Shown: positions 18,731 to 29,122, counted from the first letter of the stretch. The stretch: 64,000 nt of DNA from Nocardia crassostreae (GCF_001613405.1 NZ_BDCH01000023.1:1-64000); one strand, 5' to 3'. Translations and numbers: made by a program. The notes: generated from the letters alone by a model not told the origin.

Positions 18731-19343
18731 CCGCGAGGTAGCGCACCGGCAGGTAGACCGCGGCCACCAGCGCGACGGCCGCCGCCGCACCGCCGACCAC
18801 ATCGGTCGGATAGTGATAGCCCATGCCTACCATCCCGACGAGCACCACCGGCAGCACCACCGCCATGACGACCACCGCCGTAACCCGCACCCGCGCCGAC
18901 TCACCGGCCAGCGCGAACGCCGTCACCACCGCCACCAGATGCACGGTGTGCCCGCTCGGATAAGCCAGGTACCCCTCCAGCGGCCGATCCCAGAACGGCT
19001 TGAGCACCAGCGCATTCACCACCATGGCGACCTCGGGCGCAATGAGCACGAACCCCGCCCGCCACCACTCCCGCCGATACGCGAACCATCCTGCCCCCGC
19101 CACCACCAGCGACACCACGACCACGGCAACACTGGGCGCCACCAGCACCCGATAGATCCACGCGTGCCCGTCGAACGACGAATGAACGTGCTCCCCCACC
19201 GCCCGGTCGAACCCCGTCGGTCCCCCACCTACCGGAAAGAACCACGGCACCAACACGGTCACCACCACTGCCGCCACAATCAGCGCCGCCCGCCGCCTCC
19301 ATCCCACGAGCCCACCGTCCGCGGCAACAGTCGATCGAGTCAC
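18693..19343 (-). CDS. PAP2-family membrane phosphatase
   Basis: A 216-residue membrane protein with the three PAP2 (type 2 phosphatidic acid phosphatase) motifs in order: KPFWDRP, YPSGHT and GYHYPTDVVGG, the last two supplying the catalytic histidines. Six hydrophobic segments are visible. Such enzymes hydrolyse lipid phosphates such as phosphatidate or polyprenyl pyrophosphate on the outer membrane face. The GTG at 19343 is preferred; GTG at 19397 would add 18 Gly/Arg-rich residues. It lies downstream of the AfsR-like gene on the same strand, beyond a 27-bp inverted repeat. Confidence 0.9.
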   Translation of the reverse strand: MTRSTVAADGGLVGWRRRAALIVAAVVVTVLVPWFFPVGGGPTGFDRAVGEHVHSSFDGHAWIYRVLVAPSVAVVVVSLVVAGAGWFAYRREWWRAGFVLIAPEVAMVVNALVLKPFWDRPLEGYLAYPSGHTVHLVAVVTAFALAGESARVRVTAVVVMAVVLPVVLVGMVGMGYHYPTDVVGGAAAAVALVAAVYLPVRYLAVRAGRTPRSPRQ

Positions 19344-19413
19344 CCGAGCACGATAGCGACCTACCCGCCCACCTCCCACCACGCGCCCGCCCGCCACCAG
19401 CTCCCGCGGACTT

Positions 19414-19475
19414 CACACCCTTTTCCGTGGGTTCACACCCGGTATAGAGGGTGTGAACCCACGGAAAAGGGTGTG
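19414..19475. repeat. 27-bp perfect inverted repeat with 8-nt loop
   Basis: Positions 19414-19440 are the exact reverse complement of 19449-19475, with loop GGTATAGA. Each arm carries two copies of the 7-mer CACACCC/GGGTGTG, one near each end. The right arm and loop encode the last residues of the AfsR-like protein (stop at 19433). It could be a very stable terminator, but no T tract follows on the minus strand, and the long perfect symmetry also fits a small dispersed palindromic element. Confidence 0.9.
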
Positions 19476-22400
19476 CACTCCCGCTTTGTGGGTGGGTCGG
19501 GCGGGTGGGGGAAGCTGCGGATTCGGTCGAGGGCTGCCAGCTCCCAGTGTTGGGAGCCTGCGGTGCGGGCAATTCGGGCGGCGTGGTGGTAGTGGGCGCG
19601 GGGGTCGTCGCGGGTGAGGAGAGCGGCCAGGTCGCCGAGGACCAGAGCCACCGGGCACAGGGCCAGGGCCGCGGTCATGGTTCCGGCGAATCTGGCTGCG
19701 TACGGCTGTAGTTCGTCGTAGACGGCGGCGGCGCGGGGCTTGTCGGCGAGACCGGCGGCCACCAGGCCGCGGATGGTCAGGTGGAGGTCGCGGTGGAAGT
19801 CCGCGCGGATATCGGCGGGGCAGGGCGGGGTCGCTGCGACGACTTCGGCGGCTTCGTCGCTGCGGCCCGCTTCCAGGAGGGCCAGGGCGTACATGTCGGC
19901 AGTGCCGGGGAGGCGGCCGAGGGTTTCGTGGAGGCGGAGGGTGTCGTTGACCAGTTCGCCCAGGCGGCCTTGGGCGTAGCGGATGGTGTAGATGCCGACC
20001 CAGGCGGTGGCCACTTCGCCGCCGAAGGCGCTGCCGCCGCGGATGCGGGCGGCGGTTTCCAGGTAGGCGGATTCGGCGGCGGCGAAGCGCCCGGCGAGGG
20101 TCTGGCGCATGCATTTTCCCCAGTCGCCGATTTTGCCGAGGAGTGGAAGGTCCATGTCTTCGGCCAGGCGGGTGCCCGCGGTCCAGTGCTCCGCCGCGGC
20201 CGGGTCGAGGCGGGCGGAGGTGACCTGTTGCAGGAGCAGGTGGCCCAGGACCTGGTAGAGGCCGAGGTCGTGTGCCGTTGCGAGCGTGAGGATTTCCGTG
20301 GCCACCCGCTGTTGCTCGTCGAGGAGGTCGGCGCTGTGGTACAGGTTCAGGTAGCGGCCGTTGAGGGCGTGCGCGAGCAGTTCGGGGCGGCCGATCTCGC
20401 GGGCCAGGGCGACGGCTTCGGCGGCGGCTTCGCGGCCGCGCGGGCCGGGTTCGCTGTCGAGCTGCATGGCCAGGCTGGTGAGCAGGCGGCGCGCAGTACC
20501 GGTTCGGTGATCGTGGGCAGGGCGGCTTCGGCGGCGGCGATGACGGCTGTCTCGCGGGTGCCGTACAGACGGTTGACCCACAGTGTGGGCACATCGAATC
20601 CGGTGATGACGCGGGCAGCCAGCAGTGAATCATCCAGTCGCAGTGCGGCGGCCAGTGCGCGGTCCCGGAGCACCCGCGCCCGGATGATGTCGCCGGAGAG
20701 GGCGCAGCTACGAATTCGGGCCACCTCCAGCTCGATTCGCTGACGCGCCTGTTCGGCGCGCCGCTCCTCCCGGCCGGTCTCGGCCTGATCGAAGGCGGTC
20801 AGCGCCTGCTCCCACAGTCCGACCGCGGTCCGGTGTGCGAATCGCGATTCGGCGAGTTCCGCTGCCCGGCACGAGTATTCGACGACATCCGCGAGCCGCG
20901 CCGGATCGCCCGAGGCCATACAATGCTGTGCCAGCCGCGCCGGGTCGACGCCCGCCCGCCGGGCCAGCACATCGGCCACTCGCCCGTGGATGCGGGCCCG
21001 CCGCAGCCGGGAAACACTGTCGTACAACGTGTCCCGTATGAGTACGTGCGTGAACCGCACGCCCCACAGCTGCCCGTCCGAATCGGTGCGCTCGGTGAGC
21101 AGCCCGGTCAATCCCCCGGCCTCGAGCGCATCGAGCACGGTGTCCTCGGACTCCCCGGTCACGGCGGCCAGCAGATCCACATCCGCATCCCGCCCCGCCA
21201 CCGCCGCACACCGCAACACCGTCTGCGCGACCGCGGGCAATCGCGCGATCCGCCGTCGCAGCACATCGGCCACCCCACTGGGCACCTCCTGCAACGCGGC
21301 CTCCGGCCCCGCCGCCGCCAGCAGCCGCGCGGTCTCCCGCACGAAGAACGGATTCCCGCCCGTCCGTTCCCGAATCGCGGCCACCACCTCCGGATCAAGG
21401 TCCCCCGTGCAACAGGACCGCACGAGCTGCGCCACCGCACTCTCCGCCAACCCGTCCAGCGCGATCCGCACCGGCTCGAGTGGCGCGAGCTCACCCAGCG
21501 TGGTCGTGAAACCTTCCGGCAGTTCCCCAGGCCGATACGTGGCAATCAGAAAAGTCCGCGCCACCCGCCGCGGCAATACCGCGAGCAGCGACAGCGTCTC
21601 CTCATCGGCCCGATGCAGATCCTCGAGCACCAACAACAGCGGTGCCTCCGCCGCCACCCCGGCCAAATACCGCTCCAGGGCCCGATGGGTATGAAACCGC
21701 ACCGACGCGGGATCCCCGCCCGCCACCGCGGCACCGCCGGTTCCGCCACCCGCGCCACCGTCCCCAGCCGGAGCCTCGGCCCGGCCCGTCACACCCGAGC
21801 CGCCGCGACTCGGTTGCTCGGACCAGCTCATTGCCGCGGGGGCGTTGGTGGCTGTCGCGCGGCTGCCGCCGAGCATGGGGGCCAGCAGGGGGTCGGTGAC
21901 CGGCCAGCGGGAGTTCAGTTCCCGGAGGATTTCTCCCCAGGCCCAGCCTGCCGGGGCCGCTTCGGTTTCCGGGGTGGGGCCCCAGGCGATGGTCCAGTCG
22001 GGGAGGGCGGTGGCGAGGCGGCGGGCCAGGGCGGTTTTGCCTGCGCCGGGTTCTCCGGCGATCAGGGCCAGGCGGGCACCGGCGCGGGCGGAGTCCACGA
22101 GTGCGGCCAGTTCCGTTTCCCGGCCGAAGAAGTCGGCGGGTCGCGGGCCGTTCGCGTCCGGGTCCGCGGCGGGATGGCGGGCCGGGGCTGCCGCACCCGT
22201 CGTGATCACCACGGGGTCGTTGGGCAGGGCCAAATGTGGCGCTTGCGTGAGGATGTCGGATTCCAGCGTGCGCAGCGGGGGGCTGGGATCCACGCCCAGT
22301 TCGGTCGCCAGGGTGTGGCGTAGGCGGCGGAGGGCGGCGAGGGCGTCGGCTTGGCGGCCGCTGCGGTAGAGGGCGAGGGCGAGGAGGCGCCAGGGTTCCT

Positions 22401-22980
22401 CGCGCAGGGGGTCGTCGGCGAGGTGGGACTCCAGTTCGGCGGCCACGGCGGGGGCCGCTCCGGTTTCGAGGAGGGCGGCGGCGCGCTTTTCGACGGCGGT
22501 ATTGCGCAGTTCGATCAGGCGGGCGGCCTCGGTTGCGGCCCAGGGTAGTTCGCTGAATTCGGCGTAGGCCGGGCCGCGCCACAGGGTCAGGGCCGCACTG
22601 TAGGCGGCCACTCGGGCAACGGGTGCGCCGGTGCCGTCGACGGCGAGGAGGTCCTCGAAGCGCCAGGCGTCCACCGCCGCCGGGGGCAGGCGCAGGGCGT
22701 ATCCCGGGGGTGCGGTGACCAGGGTTCGGGCGGGCGTGCGCGGGGCGCGCCCGGGTTCCAGGGCGCGGCGCAGATGCGAGACGAAGACCTGGATCCCGCC
22801 CAGCGCCCGGGGAGGTGCGTCATCACCCCAGAGATCGGCGATGAGCCGGTCCACCGGAACCAGTTGGCCGCGCGCCGCGACCAGCCGCGCCAGCACGGCG
22901 CGCTGCCGCGTTCCCCCGAGTTCCGCGGGTGCGCCGTCGACCGTCAGGCCGAACGCGCCGAGGACGCTGATTTCCACCAC
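19433..22980 (-). pseudogene. AfsR/SARP-type regulator (BTAD-ATPase-TPR), frameshifted
   Basis: A large regulator of about 1,180 residues if the frame is restored. The 5' part (22980 to about 20490) encodes an OmpR-type winged helix (VEISVLGAFGLTVDG onward), a BTAD domain (DAWRFEDLLAVDG to LGVDPSPPLRTLE), and an AAA-type ATPase with FFGRETELAAL, Walker A GEPGAGKTALA (near residue 310) and LLLVLEDLHRAD. Helical TPR-like repeats follow. At about 20488-20490 the frame breaks after EPVLR; the neighbouring frame continues as RLLTSLAMQLDSEPGPRG and runs with normal coding character to 19433. One inserted base repairs it. SARP regulators activate biosynthetic or stress genes. The C terminus is encoded by the inverted repeat. 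Confidence 0.85.
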
Positions 22981-23051
22981 GGCCGGAGTATCGCCGAGAA
23001 TTCGGCGCGGCGTAACGGATTACGATCGGCCACCGGATCGGCCGCGGTGGA

Positions 23052-25151
23052 TCACTCGCGGACGGCGGCCTTTTCGAGGACCGGGCGCATGCGGGCGGGC
23101 GCCCACCAGTTGGCGGTGCCCAGGACGCGCATGAATGCCGGGACCAGCACCATGCGCACGAGGGTGGCGTCCATGAGCACCGCGAGGGTGAGGCCCAGGC
23201 CGAGAATGCGGTTCAGCGAGACGCCGCTGGCGGCTATGCCCGCGAAGACGACGGACATCATGACGGCGGCCGCGGTGACGATCGGCCCGGAGCGGGCAAT
23301 GCCGAGGGCGACGGCATTGTCGTTGTCGGCGCGGGTCTTCGCGGAGTTCTCCCATTCCTCGGTGAAGCGGGCCAGGAGGAACACCTCGTAGTCCATGGAC
23401 AGGCCGAAGGCGACACAGAACAGCAGCACGGGCAGGGTGGCGATGGTGTAGCCGGTGGCGAGGGCGCCCAGGCCGCCGAGATGGCCGTCCTGGAACACCC
23501 ACACCAGTGCACCGAAGGCCGCCGACAGCGACAGGACATTGAGCGCCAGGGCTTTCAGCGGGAGCACCACGCTGCCGGTGAGCAGGAGCAGTAGCACGAA
23601 GGTGGTGACCGCTATCCAGGCGAGCGCCTTCGGGAAGCCCTGTCCGATGCCGGACGCGGAATCCGCGGTCTGCTGCGCCAGCCCGCCGAAGAGCACGGGC
23701 GCGGGAGCTTCGACGGCGCGCAGTGCGTCCAATTGCCGCTGCCCCGCTTCGGAATACGGGTCCAGTCCGCTGGCGACGGTGAAATGCGCTGTGTCCTCCG
23801 CGGTTTCGACGGTCACGCCGCGCACGTCCGGAACCGTGGCCAGTACTCCGGCGTACGCGCCCACATCCACCGGTTCGATCACGAGGATGTGCACCGTCCC
23901 GGTCGCATTGCCGTCGAACCGATCTCGCAGCAGATCGCCGACCTGCCGCGATTGCACGGTTCCCGGGAGGACGCGGTCGTCGGGCAGGCTCAGCTTCAGC
24001 CCGAGGATCGGCGCACCGAGCACCAGCAGCAGCCCCACCACCGGCAGGGCGCACAGCGCGGGCCTGCGCTGCACCGTCCGCGCGATCCGATAGAGCGCGC
24101 TCTCCCCCACAGGCTTGGCTTCCCGCAACGGTTTCCGGGTCAGGCGCTCCCCCAGCACCGCCAGCAGGGCGGGAACCAGGGTCAGCGCCAGCACGATGGA
24201 CAGCGCCACGACCGCCAGCCCCGCGAAGGCCAGTGAGCGCAGGAAGTTCAAGGGGAAGAACGACATTCCGATCAGCGCGATGCCGACGGTGACCCCGGAG
24301 AAGGCCACGGCCCGCCCGCCCCGGCGGGCGGCAATGCGCAGCGCCTCGGTGCGATCGCGGCCGTTGGCGATCTCCTCGCGATAGCGCCCGATGATCAGCA
24401 GTGAGTAGTCGACGGCCAGGGCGAGCCCGATGGCGGTCACGATATTGAGCGCGAAGATCGACAGTTCCACCACGAAGGTCAGCGCATAGAGGATCGCCGT
24501 GCTGCCGACGATCGCCACCACCCCGGTGACGAATGGAATGGCGGCGGCCACAAGGCTTCTCAGGAACCAGACGAGCAGCAGGAAGGTCAGCGGCAGCGCG
24601 ATGGCCTCGGCCACGGCCAGGTCCTGCTGCGTCTGCGTGCCCGTCTCGTGCCACACCATCGCCTGACCACCGGCGCGGACGGTGACGCCGTCCTGGCCGT
24701 CGCCGTCCAGTCCCCGCGCGATCTCGTCGGCCGTCGCCGGGGCGTGGTTCTCGTCCCCGCGCACGGTGGCCACGATGAGCCCGATATCCCCATCGCGACT
24801 GACGAGCGTCCCGGCCAGCTGCGGCTCCGTCCACGGCGAAACCACCTGTGCCACCCGGTTGTCGGCCTTCAGCCGCTCGGCGATCGCCCGGCCGCGCGCC
24901 GTCGACGCCGCGCCCTGGACGCCGCCCTCGGATTCGACGGTCAGCATCAACTGCATGCCGGACATGCCGCAGTCGCGTTCGAGAATCTCGGCGACGCGCG
25001 CGGATTCGGAGTCGGTGCCCACGAATCCGCCATTGGTCAGCTTCGAGGTGACGCCCGCACCGAGCGCGCCGCAGAGCAGGAAGGCCACGCCCACGACGAT
25101 CAGCACCAATTTCGGTGCGCGAACGGCGATGCCGGACAGTTTCGTGATCAT
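23052..25151 (-). CDS. MMPL-family (RND) membrane transporter
   Basis: A 699-residue transporter with the MMPL plan: helix 1, a large periplasmic domain, helices 2-6, a second domain, helices 7-12. The two proton-relay Asp-Tyr pairs are present (AVDYSLLIIGRYREE and SMDYEVFLLARFTEE). MMPL proteins export lipids or siderophores to the mycomembrane or pump drugs. It ends in WWAPARM followed by a short basic tail, lacking the long C-terminal domain of MmpL3/MmpL11. The ATG at 25151 follows GGGGGCGGGA and begins just before helix 1. It lies 85 bases after the methyltransferase gene on the same strand, so the pair may be cotranscribed. Confidence 0.92.
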   Translation of the reverse strand: MITKLSGIAVRAPKLVLIVVGVAFLLCGALGAGVTSKLTNGGFVGTDSESARVAEILERDCGMSGMQLMLTVESEGGVQGAASTARGRAIAERLKADNRVAQVVSPWTEPQLAGTLVSRDGDIGLIVATVRGDENHAPATADEIARGLDGDGQDGVTVRAGGQAMVWHETGTQTQQDLAVAEAIALPLTFLLLVWFLRSLVAAAIPFVTGVVAIVGSTAILYALTFVVELSIFALNIVTAIGLALAVDYSLLIIGRYREEIANGRDRTEALRIAARRGGRAVAFSGVTVGIALIGMSFFPLNFLRSLAFAGLAVVALSIVLALTLVPALLAVLGERLTRKPLREAKPVGESALYRIARTVQRRPALCALPVVGLLLVLGAPILGLKLSLPDDRVLPGTVQSRQVGDLLRDRFDGNATGTVHILVIEPVDVGAYAGVLATVPDVRGVTVETAEDTAHFTVASGLDPYSEAGQRQLDALRAVEAPAPVLFGGLAQQTADSASGIGQGFPKALAWIAVTTFVLLLLLTGSVVLPLKALALNVLSLSAAFGALVWVFQDGHLGGLGALATGYTIATLPVLLFCVAFGLSMDYEVFLLARFTEEWENSAKTRADNDNAVALGIARSGPIVTAAAVMMSVVFAGIAASGVSLNRILGLGLTLAVLMDATLVRMVLVPAFMRVLGTANWWAPARMRPVLEKAAVRE

Positions 25152-25236
25152 TCCCGCCCCCGGGCTCGAACAGTCGTCGATACGAACCTCATCCTGGTCT
25201 ACGACAGCCTGTAGTGGAACGAATGTGGCGCAGGTC

Positions 25237-25872
25237 TCAGCCGAGGCGGCGGGCGTATACGAACAGGTGCTGCTCGGCCACCGCATCGGGGTGATCGGGT
25301 ACGAAGCCGCGTTCGCGCAACTCGAGGACCTCCAGCCCGGCCCGGTCCAGCAGATCCGGGAACTCGGTCGCGGCATAGCTGCTCACGCGGGCGGGATGAC
25401 CCATGAAGACGACGTCGATCTGCTCCACCTCGGCCGGGATGGTGGCCAGCACCAGATAGCCGCCCGGCCGCAGCCAGCTCGCCATCCGTTGCAACGCCGC
25501 GTCGATCTCGGCGCGGGTCATCTGCAAGAGCGGGAAGAAGGCGCAGACGGCATCCAGACTGCCCGGCTCGACCTGGAATTCGCGAATATCCGCGTGCTGG
25601 AAGACCGCCTCGGGCACCTGCCGCCGCGCGAGTTCGACCATGACGGGCGAGACGTCGATGCCCGCCACCCGAAACCCGTTGTCCGCGAGGATCCGTGCGG
25701 TGGGGACGCCGGTGCCGCTGCCGACATCGAGCACCCGGGCGCCCGGCGGCAGCCGCTCGCACAGCCAGGCCAGCGCGGCATGTTGTTCGGGCAGATGACC
25801 GAAGGCCCGCTCGTAGTCGGCCCCGAGCAGGTCGAACAGGCGGTCGGCGGGCAGCGGCGCGTCGGACGGCAC
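25237..25872 (-). CDS. Class I SAM-dependent methyltransferase
   Basis: A 211-residue Rossmann-fold methyltransferase. Motif I is RVLDVGSGTGVPTARIL (about 46-62), followed by the acidic residue ending strand 2 (VAGIDVSPVMVELARR), the adenine-binding segment QHADIREFQ, and motif post-III WLRPGGYLVLATIP. The substrate cannot be told; the C-terminal part (HPARVSSYAATEFPDLLDR) looks like small-molecule methyltransferases. Upstream of the MMPL gene; 141 bases of divergent promoter space separate it from the AftB-like gene. Confidence 0.88.
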   Translation of the reverse strand: MPSDAPLPADRLFDLLGADYERAFGHLPEQHAALAWLCERLPPGARVLDVGSGTGVPTARILADNGFRVAGIDVSPVMVELARRQVPEAVFQHADIREFQVEPGSLDAVCAFFPLLQMTRAEIDAALQRMASWLRPGGYLVLATIPAEVEQIDVVFMGHPARVSSYAATEFPDLLDRAGLEVLELRERGFVPDHPDAVAEQHLFVYARRLG

Positions 25873-26013
25873 ATGCGGAGCCTACTGCGTGCCGGACCGG
25901 GCTGCGGGGCCCAGGTTTTCAGGTCTTCCCGGCGTGTCCATACCCCTCGACAATCGGAGGGTGGTGTCCCCTGCGCGGGCGGTCCACGACCCGAGCGACA
26001 GGAGCCCGACCCC

Positions 26014-27798
26014 ATGACCGCGGCGATCGACCGTGCCGAACGCTCAGCCGAACCGGCGGTCGCGATACCCGACAGGGCGGCCGGGGCGTGGACGGGTCGA
26101 ATCACCTTCTATTCGGCCGCGCTGGTACTACTGCTGTTCGGTGTGCTGGCGTTCCAGCGCCGCTGGATCAGCGACGACGGCATGATCGTGGTCCGCGTGG
26201 CGCAGCAGATCCTGGCGGGTGAGGGACCCAACTACAACCCGTTCGGCCGCGCCGAGGCGGCCACCAGTCCGCTGTGGGTGTGGGTCCTCGCGGGATTCGC
26301 CTACCTGCGTCCGGGTGATATCGCCGATTCGGCGGTCGGGCTCGGCCTGGTGCTCGCGCTGGCCGGACTGGCGGCGGGGCTGGCCGGTTGCGCGAAACTG
26401 CATCGGCAACGCGGTGAGACCGGCGTGCTCCTGCCGGTGGGCGTCCTGGTGCCGATCGCGGTCGGCGGGTTCCGCGATTACGCCACATCGGGATTGGAGA
26501 CCGGGCTGAGCCTGTGCTGGTTCGGCGTCGTGTGGTGGCTCATGGTCTCGACCACCGAACAGTCCGGTCGCGCGCATCTGGTGACGACCATGGTGATCAT
26601 CGGATCGGGCCCGCTGGTCCGCCCCGACTTCGCCATCGCCGCGGCCGTATTCGGCGCGACGGCGCTGGTGATCGCGCGCCCGGGGTGGCGGCGCGGCGCG
26701 GCGTATTGCGCCGCGGGACTGGTCCTGCCGGTCGGTTACGAGATCTTCCGCGCGGGCTACTACGGCATTCTCGTACCGCTTCCGGCCCTGGCCAAGGAGG
26801 CGAGCAGCGCGCGATGGACCCAGGGCGTGTCGTATCTCAACGACTTCATGGGCGCCTACCTGCTGTGGATCCCGCTGCTGGTGATCGCCGTGCTCGCCAC
26901 CCGCATGCTCGACCGCACCGCGGTCGACCGCCGCACCGCCGCGCTCATGGCGTCCCCGGTGCTCGCGGCCCTCGCCCTCGGCCTCTATCTGGTGCCGGTC
27001 GGCGGCGACTACATGCATGCCAGGCTCTGGGTCCCCGTGCTGTTCGCCCTGCTGCTCCCCCTGCTGATGGCCCCCGTCGCCCGCGCCCGTCGCCCCGAGT
27101 CGATCGGCGTGGCGCTCGTCGCCGCCTGGGCCCTGCTGGCCGGTCTCCTCCTCGGACCGCCCTACGAGGGCAGACAGTTCAGCTCCACCGGCATCACCGA
27201 TGAACGCAGCTATGAAACGGCGGTCTACCGCGACCCGCACCCCACCGCCGATTCCCGCCGGAAGGACACCCCCCTCCCCGCCACCCTCGCCACCCTGACC
27301 GACCGCCCCGACCGCACCCTGGTCATGCGAACCCGCATGACCGCCGACGGCGACCTCTGGCTGATCCCCTTGTCCCCCACCGTCCCCGACCGCAGCGGCT
27401 ACTTCTACAACAATATGGGAATCGCCGCGGCGGTCATGCCGCTGCGGGGCACGTTCATAGACGTGAACGGCCTGGCCTCCCCGCTGGCGGGCCACCTCCT
27501 CCTCGAGAAACCCGGCCGCCCCGGTCACGAAAAATGGCTCCCCACGGCCTGGGTCGTGGCCCAATACGCCGACCCGGCCGTGATTCCCCGGATGCACGAC
27601 ACCCGGGACGTCACCAAGGCTCAGGTCTTCGCGGCACGCGCGGCCCTGTCCTGCGGCGCCCTCGCCGAACTCATGGACTCCGTCCACCAGCCCATGACCC
27701 CGAGCCGCTTCTGGTCGAACCTCACCGGGGCGCTGTCCCGCACCGCCCTCCGCATACCCCCCGACCCCTTCATCACCGAAACCCATTTCTGCCAATAG
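26014..27798 (+). CDS. AftB-like membrane arabinofuranosyltransferase (GT-C fold)
   Basis: A 594-residue integral membrane protein, similar along its length to mycobacterial AftB (Rv3805c). Matching blocks are FQRRWISDDGMIVVR with the acidic pair D54-D55 of GT-C enzymes, FRDYATSGLETGLSL, FRAGYYGILVPLPALAKEAS, GVSYLNDF and GGDYMHARLWVP, then a soluble C-terminal domain. AftB adds terminal beta-1,2 arabinofuranose to arabinogalactan/lipoarabinomannan from decaprenyl-phosphoryl arabinose outside the membrane. The classical aftB sits in the emb/ubiA cluster, absent here, so this is probably a paralogue with a possibly different acceptor. ACAGGAG precedes the ATG. Confidence 0.85.
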   Translation: MTAAIDRAERSAEPAVAIPDRAAGAWTGRITFYSAALVLLLFGVLAFQRRWISDDGMIVVRVAQQILAGEGPNYNPFGRAEAATSPLWVWVLAGFAYLRPGDIADSAVGLGLVLALAGLAAGLAGCAKLHRQRGETGVLLPVGVLVPIAVGGFRDYATSGLETGLSLCWFGVVWWLMVSTTEQSGRAHLVTTMVIIGSGPLVRPDFAIAAAVFGATALVIARPGWRRGAAYCAAGLVLPVGYEIFRAGYYGILVPLPALAKEASSARWTQGVSYLNDFMGAYLLWIPLLVIAVLATRMLDRTAVDRRTAALMASPVLAALALGLYLVPVGGDYMHARLWVPVLFALLLPLLMAPVARARRPESIGVALVAAWALLAGLLLGPPYEGRQFSSTGITDERSYETAVYRDPHPTADSRRKDTPLPATLATLTDRPDRTLVMRTRMTADGDLWLIPLSPTVPDRSGYFYNNMGIAAAVMPLRGTFIDVNGLASPLAGHLLLEKPGRPGHEKWLPTAWVVAQYADPAVIPRMHDTRDVTKAQVFAARAALSCGALAELMDSVHQPMTPSRFWSNLTGALSRTALRIPPDPFITETHFCQ

Positions 27799-27808
27799 CT
27801 TTCACCCG

Positions 27809-29086
27809 TCACCGCTTTCCCGAACGCACCAGATTGCGGACGGCGTCGCGCCACGGTGCGCGGCGGGGAGCGGCCTCGGGTGCGGTCGCGGATTCGGGGT
27901 GGGGCACGGGCGGCGGCGTATCACGGCGGATGAAGGCCGGGCGGATGTCCGGGTTCGGCGGGTCGTAGTAGCGGTGGAAGGTGGGGGTGAGGCTGGCGGA
28001 GAGCGGGGGGTTGATCCAGGTCCAGTCGGTGGGGCAGGCGCGACCGGCGGCCTGTTCGCGGTTGACGTGGTCGACGAACTGGCGCGCGATGGTGTGGTGG
28101 TCGACGAGGTGGACGCGGGATCGTTTGTAGCTGTACAGGATTGCGCGGCTGAGTTCGATCAGGGCTTGATCGCGCCACAGGGTGCGGTCGCTGCTGCGGT
28201 CCAGGCCCATGCGGTCGGCAATGACCGGGAGCATGTTGTAGCGGTCGCTGTCGCCGAGGTTGCGGCCGATCTCGGAGGAGACGTACCAGCCGTTGAAGGG
28301 CGCGCACGCGTAGTCGAGGCCGCCGATCGCGAGGTCCATGTTCGATACGGCCGGGACGGCATGCCATTTCAGGCCCAGGTCGGCGAACCAGGCGAGTTCG
28401 GGGTGGTGCAGCGGCACCTCGAGCACGAGTTCGGATGGGACGTCGAAGGCCTGGACGCTGCCGTCGGGACACTGAATCACCAGTGGCAGCAGGTCGAATC
28501 GCCCGCCCGCGCCCCGCCAGCCGTGGGTCTGCGCGAGGTCGGTCAGGCCGACATTGGCCGGATCGCCGAGGACGCCGCGCTCGGTGCGGTACCCGGCGTA
28601 GCGGATGAGCTGGGGGTTGAGGATGCGGAAGCCGCGACCGTCGAGATCGGCGGGCGGGCCGATGGTGATGGTCGAGCGCACCGCGCCGTTATTGGTCGCC
28701 AGGCTCAGGTGCTCCCAGCAGGCGAGGGCGAGATCGGCGGCGGTCGTGACGGTGCGCGCATCGCGCACATCCAGTGCGCGCCAATGCCTGCGGCCCACAC
28801 ACCGATCGTGATTGCGCCATGCCAGTTTGGTCCCGATCCGCAGTTCGTCGAGGGTGTGGCGATAGGTCCCCGTCCGTCGTAGCCGCCGGGCCGCGTCCTC
28901 CCCGCGTCCCGGCGCCAGATGGTCCAACTCGGGCTGGGCGAAGAACCGCTGACACTCCTCGACACGCTCGTCGATCGAGACCGGAGTGCGCCCCAGCAAG
29001 GCGTGCGCCGGTGAGTTGCGGTGTGGGCAAACAAGATCAGCCGCGGCGACGAGCTCAGACTGCGCGGCCACGGTATGGGTCGTCAT
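27809..29086 (-). CDS. nos: Bacterial nitric oxide synthase oxygenase
   Basis: A 425-residue NOS oxygenase domain without a fused reductase. The haem-thiolate motif is WRNHDRCVGRRHW with ligand Cys96; the substrate-binding core FNGWYVSSEIGRNL has the arginine-anchoring Glu272; VDHHTIARQFVDH and PTDWTWINPPLSASLTP follow as in other NOS proteins. It converts arginine to citrulline and NO with electrons from host reductases. The ATG at 29086, preceded by GGAGG, is chosen over an earlier in-frame start at 29182. NOS activity has long been reported from Nocardia. The C-terminal 40 residues are a Pro/Ala/Arg-rich extension. Confidence 0.95.
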   Translation of the reverse strand: MTTHTVAAQSELVAAADLVCPHRNSPAHALLGRTPVSIDERVEECQRFFAQPELDHLAPGRGEDAARRLRRTGTYRHTLDELRIGTKLAWRNHDRCVGRRHWRALDVRDARTVTTAADLALACWEHLSLATNNGAVRSTITIGPPADLDGRGFRILNPQLIRYAGYRTERGVLGDPANVGLTDLAQTHGWRGAGGRFDLLPLVIQCPDGSVQAFDVPSELVLEVPLHHPELAWFADLGLKWHAVPAVSNMDLAIGGLDYACAPFNGWYVSSEIGRNLGDSDRYNMLPVIADRMGLDRSSDRTLWRDQALIELSRAILYSYKRSRVHLVDHHTIARQFVDHVNREQAAGRACPTDWTWINPPLSASLTPTFHRYYDPPNPDIRPAFIRRDTPPPVPHPESATAPEAAPRRAPWRDAVRNLVRSGKR

Positions 29087-29122
29087 TGAACCGGTGCCTC
29101 CATGGGTTGTGCCGGTGGCGGC

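Noticed and set aside
18693..19592. 298-codon plus-strand frame over the PAP2 gene
   Set aside because: His/Arg/Pro-rich antisense shadow; the PAP2 motifs are on the minus strand.
24682..26013. Long 5' extension of the AftB-like reading frame
   Set aside because: It overlaps the methyltransferase and MMPL genes antisense; the AftB similarity and ribosome-binding site begin at 26014.
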